Source of the DNA: Candidatus Electronema nielsenii
Lineage (GTDB): Bacteria > Desulfobacterota > Desulfobulbia > Desulfobulbales > Desulfobulbaceae
Direction of reading: 5' to 3'
Assembly: GCA_026122915.1 (NCBI GenBank)
Contig: JAGIXO010000014.1
Location: 1 to 24,431 of the forward strand
DNA length: 24,431 nucleotides
Shown here: piece after piece, positions 1 through 6,248 of the stretch
Numbering within the stretch: position 1 is the stretch's first letter
Layout of the letters: each line of letters opens with the position of its first letter
Translations under genes and position numbers: made by a program
Notes under the pieces: generated by a model
What the model was told of the DNA's origin: nothing
Seen by the model: the letters and a program-made list of their open reading frames with translations, nothing else
Databases searched by the model: none

Positions 1-619
1 ACGGCGCATCTTGGGCAGGAATGTCCGGCACAATGACAATGCCCGAATCAGAAATCGGCCCGAACTGGGTCTGCGCCGCCCGACCGCTGCGGGTGCCCGC
101 GATCACGCATTCGTTGCCCTCCTCCTCCGGGTCAAAGAGCAGATTGGTGCCGGTCAGCTTCAGTACGCCCTTGCTGTTGAGGACATCGGCCAGATGCAGG
201 CGGGTGTCCTCAACGCTGTCGATCACCGGCCCCTTCTCGGTCATGGGCAGCTTCTCAAAGCGGGCTTGCTGCCTGATCTCCTTGAGAAAAGGCGCAAGTA
301 CGCGGGCATCTACATGCAGGGTCTCATCAACCGGCGGCAGCGGGTCGTCCGGCGTGTCTAACCTGCCGGTGAAGGAGAAGCCGAACGTGATCATGCCGTC
401 TATGGTCGCCTGGCCGCCGTTGAGCAATTTCTTCTGAATCACCCGCCGCAGGGTAGCCAACATGGTTTTGGCATCTTCTTCAGAATAATTCGGATTCTCT
501 TCTGCCATCGCGGCGGCCAGCTCGTCTGTTCCGGATGAGTCGCGGGGCACAAAGCGAATCTTCCAAGAATAGGGAACGGTGAGGGGGTTAGGTTCGGGCC
601 GCCATTGAATTGTTGCCAT
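1..619 (-). CDS. HU-like / DUF4469-type DNA-binding protein, 3' end cut by window edge
   Basis: An open frame starts at the ATG at 619-617 and runs off the left edge without a stop (206 codons visible). A GGAG Shine-Dalgarno lies 6 nt upstream of the ATG. The protein starts MATIQWRPEPNPLTVPYSWK. Residues about 1-120 resemble the HU/IHF-like N-terminal domain found in proteins that also carry DUF4469. Key features are a helical segment around 33-65 and the segment RLDTPDDPLPPVDETLHV. Residues about 125-206 match the start of the DUF4469 Ig-like domain (VLKLTGTNLLFDPEEEG, TQFGPISDSG). Members of this family are thought to be nucleoid-type DNA binders, but their role is poorly known. The gene has its own strong promoter (679-707) with a palindrome on the -10 box. 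The family call is from remembered similarity, so the fold is fairly safe and the function is not. Confidence 0.7.
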   Translation of the reverse strand, partial: MATIQWRPEPNPLTVPYSWKIRFVPRDSSGTDELAAAMAEENPNYSEEDAKTMLATLRRVIQKKLLNGGQATIDGMITFGFSFTGRLDTPDDPLPPVDETLHVDARVLAPFLKEIRQQARFEKLPMTEKGPVIDSVEDTRLHLADVLNSKGVLKLTGTNLLFDPEEEGNECVIAGTRSGRAAQTQFGPISDSGIVIVPDIPAQDAP

Positions 620-676
620 GACATGCTCCAATGCTGAGGAAAGACTGCGTCAAACAGAGAGGAGAAGCGATTTTCG

Positions 677-691
677 GCAGCATAATGCTGC
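677..691. promoter_or_regulatory. perfect 15-bp palindrome over the -10 box (candidate operator)
   Basis: GCAGCATAATGCTGC is a perfect 7-1-7 inverted repeat covering the whole -10 element of the minus-strand promoter. A protein bound here would block RNA polymerase, so a repressor site is the natural reading. The regulator is unknown; the HU-like product itself is one candidate. Confidence 0.5.
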
Positions 692-707
692 GGCATTTTC
701 TTGTCAA
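679..707 (-). promoter_or_regulatory. sigma70-type promoter of the HU-like gene
   Basis: Read on the minus strand, TTGACA (707-702) and TATGCT (684-679) are separated by exactly 17 bp. This is a near-consensus promoter. It predicts a transcript start near 672 and a 5' leader of about 50 nt before the ATG at 619. Confidence 0.75.
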
Positions 708-721
708 GACTTTTTTTGCAA

Positions 722-736
722 TGAGAATGATTCTCA
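722..736. promoter_or_regulatory. Fur-box-like 7-1-7 palindrome
   Basis: TGAGAATGATTCTCA is a perfect 7-1-7 inverted repeat fitting the Fur-family 15-mer (TGANAATNATTNTCA). It lies 14 bp upstream of the -35 box of the minus-strand promoter, at about -57 relative to the predicted start. It would therefore act from upstream rather than by covering the promoter. Its last 11 bases recur at 861-871. Confidence 0.45.
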
Positions 737-745
737 GACGGAAGA

Positions 746-853
746 GATGATACTCGATGCGAACGTGTCGTGATAGGTATCATGGCGTTGTCGTCATACC
801 TATCACGAATCTGCCGTCATACCTATGACGATTTTGCCATGATACGTATGACG
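746..853. repeat. tandem array of 16-bp palindromes with a 23-bp period (copy 1)
   Basis: Four units fitting CRTSATASSTATSAYG begin at 769, 792, 815 and 838, exactly 23 bp apart. A diverged edge unit containing GATACTCGATGCG begins at 746. Each unit is itself a near-palindrome centred on ATAC(C/G)TAT. The 7-nt spacers are related to each other (aacgtgt, gcgttgt, aatctgc, attttgc; consensus AAYYTGC). The array lies between the divergent HU-like and EF-G genes. A second copy with the same period, edge unit and orientation is at 24211-24286. Confidence 0.85.
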
Positions 854-860
854 ACGCGGA

Positions 861-871
861 AATGATTCTCA
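861..871. repeat. second AATGATTCTCA copy flanking the palindrome array
   Basis: This 11-mer is identical to the right part of the Fur-like site (726-736) and lies in the same direction on the far side of the array. The extended 15-mer 857-871 matches the Fur pattern only in its right half. It could be a weak second Fur-type site or a direct repeat bounding an inserted segment. Confidence 0.4.
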
Positions 872-976
872 TCCTTTTTGCGCCGGGATGGAAATGCGGG
901 CGCGCATGAGGGCGGCTCAGTCCGAGCAGACATCAGGCCGCTGCGCTTTTTCCGGCCTACCCGTGCCAATTTTGGC

Positions 977-1005
977 TTGCGTAGCTGACCGCTCTGGTGT
1001 ATATA
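977..1005 (+). promoter_or_regulatory. fusA: possible promoter of the EF-G gene
   Basis: TTGCGT (977-982) and TATATA (1000-1005) are spaced 17 bp apart in an otherwise gene-free stretch upstream of the EF-G gene. The -35 box is weak. The rest of 872-1194 shows only a small AGGCCG/CGGCCT hairpin (935-958) and no convincing gene. Confidence 0.3.
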
Positions 1006-1194
1006 TTGTACTTTTTTGGAGTAGCTGCGGTTTGTTTGGCCCGGCAGCATGGCATGAGGAAACGTGTCAAGGGGTTGCAGGATACTGTGACTCCTTTTTT
1101 ATTTTTTAACTGACGTTTGCAGGCAGGCAGCTGCGTTTCGTCCGGGGCAGGCCGGGGAACATCACAGCGGTCAGGAAGCAGAGGAACAAGAGAG

Positions 1195-3276
1195 ATGAAC
1201 AAAGATTTGAAATTCGTGCGGAACATCGGCATCAGTGCCCATATCGATTCGGGCAAGACCACGCTCACCGAGCGCATTCTGTTCTACACCCAGCGCATTC
1301 ATGCCATCCACGAGGTGCGCGGCAAGGACGGCGTAGGCGCGACTATGGACTCGATGGAGTTAGAGCGGGAGCGCGGCATCACCATTCAGTCTGCCGCCAC
1401 GTACTGCTCTTGGAAAGATATTGACATCAACATCATCGACACGCCTGGCCATGTTGATTTTACCGTTGAGGTAGAACGCGCCCTGCGGGTCTTGGACGGT
1501 GCCATTCTTGTTCTTTGCTCGGTTGGTGGTGTGCAGTCGCAGTCGATCACGGTTGATCGGCAGATGACCCGCTATAATGTTCCCCGCATCGCCTTTATCA
1601 ACAAGTGCGACCGCACTGGTGCAAACCCGGAACGTGTTGTTCGTCAGCTGCGCGAGAAGTTGAACCTGAACGCGGTGATGCTTCAAATTCCTATCGGCTT
1701 GGAAAGCGATCTGGAAGGCGTGGTTGATTTGGTGACCATGAAGGCGGTCTATTTTGAGGGAGAGCAAGGCCGCGATATTCGTTACGACGAAATCCCTGCT
1801 GCTCTGCTCGATCAGGCCAAGGCCAAGCGTGAGGAGATGCTGGATGCAGTCTCCATGTTCTCTGACGAGCTGATGGAAGCGATGTTGGAAGAAGGCGATA
1901 TCCCCGAAGCGTTGATCCGCGAGGCAATCCGCAAAGGTACGCTGTCCCTCAAGTTGGCTCCGGTCATGGTGGGTTCGGCGTACAAAAACAAGGGCATTCA
2001 GCTCCTCTTGGACGGCGTGGAGAAGTATCTGCCTTGCCCGACTGATGTTGAGAATATCGCCTTAGATATAGACAACAACGAAGCTGAAATCAAAGTCTCC
2101 AACAATACAGCAGACCCGTTGGTCGCTCTGGCGTTTAAGCTGGAGGATGGACGTTACGGCCAGCTTACTTACGTGCGTACCTATCAGGGCGAGGTCAAAA
2201 AAGGTGAGTTCATCACCAACACCCGCACGGGCAAGAAGGTCAAAGTAGGCCGTTTAGTGCGGATGCACGCCAACGAGATGGAAGAAATCGAGGAGGCCGG
2301 TTCTGGTGACATCATCGCTCTGTTTGGTGTGGAATGCGCTTCTGGCGATACCTTCTGCGGTGGCAATATCAACTGGTCGATGACATCGATGCACATTCCT
2401 GCCCCGGTTATCTCTTTGGCCATCAAGCCCAAGGACAACAAAGCGCAAGATAACATCTCCAAAGCACTGAACCGCTTCTGTAAGGAAGACCCGACGTTCA
2501 AGTCTTTTGTTGACCATGAGACCGGCGAGACGATCATCTCCGGTATGGGCGAGCTGCATTTAGATGTCTATATTGAGCGGATGAAACGTGAGTACAAGGC
2601 TGAGGTAGAAGTCGGTGCGCCGCGCGTAGCGTATCGCGAGACCATCACTCAGCGGGCTGAGTTTGATTACACCCACAAGAAGCAGACCGGCGGTTCTGGT
2701 CAGTTCGGTCGGGTGGGTGGTTACTTAGAGCCGCTCGAAGAGGGCGTGTATGAGTTTGTTGACGATATTGTCGGCGGCTCTATTCCCCGCGAGTTTATTT
2801 CTTCCTGCGATAAGGGCTTTTCGGCTTCGATGGACAAAGGTCTCTTGACCGGCGCACCAATTACTGGTGTCCGCTGCGTCATCAACGACGGCGGCTATCA
2901 TACGGTGGATTCGTCGGACATGGCGTTCCAACAGGCCGCCAAAGGTGCGTTCAAAGAGGGCTACAGAAAGGCCAGCCCAATCATCATGGAACCGATCATG
3001 AAGGTAGCTGTGGAAGGACCGTCTGAATTCCAAGGTGCGATCATGGGCAGTCTGAATCAGCGCCGGGGCGTGATTGTTGGTACTTCAGAGGAAGGTGCTT
3101 ACACCGTGGTTGAGGCCGAACTACCGCTTGGCGAGATGTTTGGTTATTCCACTATCCTGCGTTCGCTGACCCAAGGTAAGGCCGAGTTCAGCATGGAGTT
3201 CTCCGCCTACAAGCAAGTGCCGAAAGGCGTTGCCGAGCAGCTGATCAAGGAATACGAGGCCTCCAAGAAGAACTGA
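1195..3276 (+). CDS. fusA: translation elongation factor G (EF-G, 'spd'-like type)
   Basis: EF-G is the ribosomal translocase GTPase, acting in the cytoplasm. The 693-residue length is normal. GTPase motifs are intact: G1 AHIDSGKT (15-22), G2 RGIT (60-63), G3 DTPGH (82-86) and G4 NKCD (136-139). Domain IV follows later (HKKQTGGSGQFGRV). The ATG at 1195 is chosen over the upstream in-frame ATG at 1117 because GAGGAACAAGAGAG precedes it and because EF-G proteins begin at this point. The text around IHEVRGKDGVGATMDSMELE resembles the spirochaete/planctomycete/delta EF-G subgroup. The gene is not in a str operon (no rpsL, rpsG or tuf nearby). It is followed after 66 nt by the P-loop ATPase gene and may be co-transcribed with it. 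Assignment as EF-G is certain; the subtype is from memory. Confidence 0.95.
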   Translation: MNKDLKFVRNIGISAHIDSGKTTLTERILFYTQRIHAIHEVRGKDGVGATMDSMELERERGITIQSAATYCSWKDIDINIIDTPGHVDFTVEVERALRVLDGAILVLCSVGGVQSQSITVDRQMTRYNVPRIAFINKCDRTGANPERVVRQLREKLNLNAVMLQIPIGLESDLEGVVDLVTMKAVYFEGEQGRDIRYDEIPAALLDQAKAKREEMLDAVSMFSDELMEAMLEEGDIPEALIREAIRKGTLSLKLAPVMVGSAYKNKGIQLLLDGVEKYLPCPTDVENIALDIDNNEAEIKVSNNTADPLVALAFKLEDGRYGQLTYVRTYQGEVKKGEFITNTRTGKKVKVGRLVRMHANEMEEIEEAGSGDIIALFGVECASGDTFCGGNINWSMTSMHIPAPVISLAIKPKDNKAQDNISKALNRFCKEDPTFKSFVDHETGETIISGMGELHLDVYIERMKREYKAEVEVGAPRVAYRETITQRAEFDYTHKKQTGGSGQFGRVGGYLEPLEEGVYEFVDDIVGGSIPREFISSCDKGFSASMDKGLLTGAPITGVRCVINDGGYHTVDSSDMAFQQAAKGAFKEGYRKASPIIMEPIMKVAVEGPSEFQGAIMGSLNQRRGVIVGTSEEGAYTVVEAELPLGEMFGYSTILRSLTQGKAEFSMEFSAYKQVPKGVAEQLIKEYEASKKN

Positions 3277-3342
3277 CGGATTCCGGGAACTGAGGCAGCG
3301 TTGCCTCCCTGCAAGAGACACGAAACAAATACGAGGTGCATC

Positions 3343-4038
3343 ATGGGATATGAACCGTTAGTTAAACAGAACCCCCTGCGGGTACTCAAGCTGACTGGCA
3401 ATGATAAGAAGATGGGGCTGATCATGGCCCGCGCTGGCTTGGGCAAGACCGCCCTGCTGGTGCAGATCGCGCTGGATACCATTCTGCGCGGTAATCGGGT
3501 GCTGCACATCAGCATCGGCGAGAATTTAGACAAGACCAAGCTCTGGTACGACGATATGCTTCAGGCCATTCTTCAGGAATGCCCGGTAGCAAAGCCGCAC
3601 GAGCTGATCGACATGGTCCGCCAGCATCGGATGATCATGACCTTCAAAGAGGCGGCCTTTGATCGTTCTCGCTTGGAAGAGCGACTGAATGACCTGATTC
3701 AGCAGAACATCTTCACGCCTGACTGCGTGGTGATCGACGGCTTTGACTTCACCGCTACCGATCATGCCAAGCTGGAAGACATCAAGAATCTGATGGAGAG
3801 CCTGCGCTTGCAAACGTGGTTCTCAGCCACCAGCCACCGCGACGATACCCGCGTATCGCCCACCGGTGTCCCTGCGCCTTGCCACGAGTTCGATGACCTC
3901 TTTGAGATCGTGGTACTGCTGAAGTCGTATCAGGATCACATCGAGCTGGAAATCCTCCGCGATAGCGGCAAGAAGGCAGAAGGCAGCAGCCATCTCCGCC
4001 TTGATCCAGCTACCATGCTGGTGCGGCAAGAAGACTGA
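3343..4038 (+). CDS. small RecA-like P-loop ATPase of unknown role
   Basis: This 231-residue protein has a Walker A motif in MARAGLGKTALL (28-39; GLGKT at 32-36). It also has a likely Walker B strand CVVIDGFDF (128-136), followed by WFSATSHRD (159-167), which could serve as a sensor. The pattern fits a single-domain RecA/KaiC/DnaB-type ATPase without an added DNA-binding domain. There is no signal peptide or membrane segment, so it should be cytoplasmic. The ATG at 3343 is preferred over an upstream in-frame ATG at 3301 because GAGG lies just before it. The gene follows the EF-G gene by 66 nt and is closed by a strong terminator, so the two may form one transcription unit. The substrate or partner is not recognisable. 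Confidence 0.8.
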   Translation: MGYEPLVKQNPLRVLKLTGNDKKMGLIMARAGLGKTALLVQIALDTILRGNRVLHISIGENLDKTKLWYDDMLQAILQECPVAKPHELIDMVRQHRMIMTFKEAAFDRSRLEERLNDLIQQNIFTPDCVVIDGFDFTATDHAKLEDIKNLMESLRLQTWFSATSHRDDTRVSPTGVPAPCHEFDDLFEIVVLLKSYQDHIELEILRDSGKKAEGSSHLRLDPATMLVRQED

Positions 4039-4051
4039 TTGTTGAGGCACG

Positions 4052-4082
4052 AAGCCGGGTTCTCTGACCCGGCTTTCTTTTT
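4052..4082 (+). terminator. rho-independent terminator after the ATPase gene
   Basis: AAGCCGGGT (4052-4060) and ACCCGGCTT (4067-4075) form a perfect 9-bp GC-rich stem with a 6-nt loop, followed by a T-rich tract. It starts 13 nt after the stop codon. Confidence 0.9.
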
Positions 4083-4085
4083 ACG

Positions 4086-4135
4086 GTAGTGGCTCAAACT
4101 GGCTCATCCACAGATTTGAGCCATTACCCTTTTTT
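4086..4135 (+). terminator. second hairpin plus T run directly before hisA (terminator or attenuator)
   Basis: GTAGTGGCTCAAA (4086-4098) pairs with TTTGAGCCATTAC (4115-4127), giving 13 bp with one G-T wobble, and is followed by six T's (4130-4135). The loop holds another GGCTCA (4101-4106) that could pair with the same TGAGCC, so two alternative hairpins exist. Only 17 nt separate the T run from the hisA ATG. It could be a second terminator or a leader attenuator for hisA. Confidence 0.55.
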
Positions 4136-4152
4136 CATTGTACATACATCCG

Positions 4153-4914
4153 ATGCGTTTCCGTCCCTGCATAGACCTGCATGAAGGCAGGGTTAAGCAG
4201 ATCGTCGGCTCCACCTTGAGCGACGACCACTCCGCAGTCCTCCGCACCAACTTTTCCTCTGATCTTCCCTCCTCGTGGTACGCTCATTTGTACCGGCAGG
4301 ACAATCTCACTGGCGGCCACATCATCATGCTGGGGCCGGGTAACGAAGCTGCCGCAACGGATGCGCTGTCCGCTTGGCCGGGTGGTCTCCAGCTCGGTGG
4401 TGGCATCAGCGATACCAATGCGGAACACTGGCTGAAACTGGGAGCCTCACACGTCATTGTCACTTCCTATGTCTTCCATGATGGCCAGCTGGATTTCGAC
4501 CGTTTAGAGCGGCTACGGCAGCTCATTGGTAAAGAGCGGTTAGTGCTTGACCTCAGCTGCCGCTGGAAAGAGGAAGGTTATTATGTGGTTACAGACCGCT
4601 GGCAAAAGTTCACCACGCTGCGCATGAGTAAAGAGTTGTTAGCAGAATTGAGCAGCAGCTGTGCCGAATTTCTCATTCACGCGGTGGATGTGGAAGGGAA
4701 GTGCATGGGTGTGGACGAGCGGCTGCTGGCCCTGCTGGCGGTCGCAGATTCACCCGTGCCTCTCACCTACGCAGGCGGGGTTGGGAGTATGGCTGATGTA
4801 GAGCTGATCCGGCGCGTTGGTCAAGGTAAGATTGATGCGACGGTGGGCAGCGCACTGGATATTTTCGGTGGTAGCGGATGCAAGTATAAAGAGGTTGTGG
4901 AGTTCTGTCGGTAG
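4153..4914 (+). CDS. hisA: HisA, eukaryotic-type ProFAR isomerase
   Basis: The enzyme is 1-(5-phosphoribosyl)-5-[(5-phosphoribosylamino)methylideneamino] imidazole-4-carboxamide isomerase, step 4 of histidine synthesis, a cytoplasmic TIM barrel. The 253-residue protein fits the plant/fungal HIS6 type rather than classical bacterial HisA: MRFRPCIDLHEGRVKQIVG at the start, then GASHVIVTSYVF, RLVLDLSCRWKEEGYYVVT, HAVDVEGKCMGVD, TYAGGVGSMADVEL and ATVGSALDIFGG. The catalytic-type aspartates (CIDL near the start, AVDVEG in the second half) are present. ATG 4153 is chosen because the family starts there; TTG 4138 is an in-frame alternative. Neither has a visible Shine-Dalgarno. No other his gene is nearby. 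The gene sits directly behind a hairpin with a T run. Confidence 0.9.
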   Translation: MRFRPCIDLHEGRVKQIVGSTLSDDHSAVLRTNFSSDLPSSWYAHLYRQDNLTGGHIIMLGPGNEAAATDALSAWPGGLQLGGGISDTNAEHWLKLGASHVIVTSYVFHDGQLDFDRLERLRQLIGKERLVLDLSCRWKEEGYYVVTDRWQKFTTLRMSKELLAELSSSCAEFLIHAVDVEGKCMGVDERLLALLAVADSPVPLTYAGGVGSMADVELIRRVGQGKIDATVGSALDIFGGSGCKYKEVVEFCR

Positions 4915-4975
4915 CGTATTGATGAAGCGGTTTGGGCAGCGGAAGTAACAATCGGATAGAGGGAGGGAAGAGTCG

Positions 4976-6049
4976 GTGAAAGAATTCATCCAGAAAAACA
5001 AAGGAGCTTGCTATGCGGTCTATTTACTTGTCATAGTAGGACTGTTTCTGATCAGTGCTGAAGTAATTCTTCGGCAGAAAGGGGTGCAGCCTTGGCAAGT
5101 TCATGACGCTCCTGTGCTGGTTGAACCAGGAGGGAAATTCTTCAGAAAACACCCTACTCTTGGATATGCTTCTCTCCCAGGAGAATTTACTGTGACGTTA
5201 CGCAGGACAAATTATTCTTTCCATGTGACGAACCTATCGAATGGACTGCGGGTAACTCATCCTCTTGCCAGCTACAATCCGGCCAGCAATAAGCCGGAGA
5301 TATGGCTATTCGGCTGTTCGTTCACATACGGCTGGACCCTGAACGATGAGCAGTCCTATCCTTGGCTGCTTCAGGAACGTCTGCCGGAATACGAGGTGGT
5401 CAATTATAGTTTCACCGGATACGGCACCATTCATTCTTTGATCCAGTTTCGTGACGCGCTTGCAGCCAACAAAACTCCTGAAATTGCAGTGCTGGCGTAT
5501 GCAGACATTCATGACGAACGGAATACCTTTTTGAGAAAACGGCGGAAGTCGGTCGCTCCGTGGAACAAACTCGGCCCTATTGTCCAGCCTTATGCCCGGT
5601 TAGACAAGAACGGAAAATTACAGTATTTCCTTGCTGATGTTGTATATACCGAGTTCCCTCTGATGCGGTATTCAGCGTTGGCACATTTTTTGGAAATCAA
5701 GTGGAATCAGCTTGAAGAAACTTTGCAGCCGAGCCGCAAAGTTTCTGAGGCTCTTGTACTGGAGATCGCCCAGCTTGCGCAGCAACGCGGCGTGAAGTTT
5801 ATCCTCGCCACCATTGGTAAGGATTCGCAGATGTTAGAATTTGCCCAGCGGAACGGGATTCCTAACGTTGATATCTCCGTCAGTTTTCGAGAAAATATTC
5901 GGTATATGAATCTTCCTCACGACGGCCATCCGAGTGCGCTTGCCAACAAAAAGTATGCAGACCATTTGGAGGCATTTCTCCACACCGGCTTTCTGCGGCA
6001 GGCGAATGAAATTCCTCTGCCTCTTAACCGATCGGAACCGCTAAAATGA
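4976..6049 (+). CDS. membrane-anchored SGNH-hydrolase-like protein
   Basis: This 357-residue protein has one N-terminal membrane segment (about 13-33, YAVYLLVIVGLFLISAEVIL) after a basic start. It is therefore probably anchored in the inner membrane with its domain outside. The SGNH block I is IWLFGCSFTYGW (109-120) with candidate nucleophile Ser115. Block V is PHDGHPSALANKKYA (314-328) with candidate Asp316 and His318. Such domains remove or transfer acyl groups on lipids, sugars or cell-wall polymers; the substrate here cannot be told. The start is GTG 4976, with GAGGGAGGGAAG about 7 nt upstream. It follows hisA by 61 nt and may share its transcript. The 199-nt gap after it shows only a weak CGAGTT/AACTCG inverted repeat and no clear terminator. 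Confidence 0.75.
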   Translation: MKEFIQKNKGACYAVYLLVIVGLFLISAEVILRQKGVQPWQVHDAPVLVEPGGKFFRKHPTLGYASLPGEFTVTLRRTNYSFHVTNLSNGLRVTHPLASYNPASNKPEIWLFGCSFTYGWTLNDEQSYPWLLQERLPEYEVVNYSFTGYGTIHSLIQFRDALAANKTPEIAVLAYADIHDERNTFLRKRRKSVAPWNKLGPIVQPYARLDKNGKLQYFLADVVYTEFPLMRYSALAHFLEIKWNQLEETLQPSRKVSEALVLEIAQLAQQRGVKFILATIGKDSQMLEFAQRNGIPNVDISVSFRENIRYMNLPHDGHPSALANKKYADHLEAFLHTGFLRQANEIPLPLNRSEPLK

Positions 6050-6248
6050 TCTGCACCTTCTGATTTTTTTCCCACCGGGCAAGCGGTGTTCCGCCGCATC
6101 TCTTTTGCCTGTTTACATTTCAAGACGCACGTGGTATGAAACTTTGTCGAGTTTTGTTGCATTGTTCTACCGAACTCGGCTGATACCCTATTCTTTTTTA
6201 CTCAGGTTGGCTTACGGCTGATCTTTTTGTATTTTCTGGAGTTATTCT

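Noticed and set aside
439..783. Minus-strand open frame of 114 codons starting at 783
   Set aside because: It runs through the palindrome array and the promoter in a different frame from the HU-like gene, which has matching domain text, promoter and ribosome binding site.
746..853. CRISPR array
   Set aside because: The 23-bp period with 7-nt related spacers leaves no room for unique spacers, and there are no cas genes. It is a tandem array of palindromes.
1117..1194. N-terminal extension of EF-G from the ATG at 1117
   Set aside because: The 26 extra residues are not EF-G-like, and a good ribosome binding site precedes the ATG at 1195.
6148..6178. Terminator after the SGNH-hydrolase gene (CGAGTT/AACTCG)
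   Set aside because: The stem is only 6 bp with a long loop and no T run follows directly, so it is not a convincing terminator.
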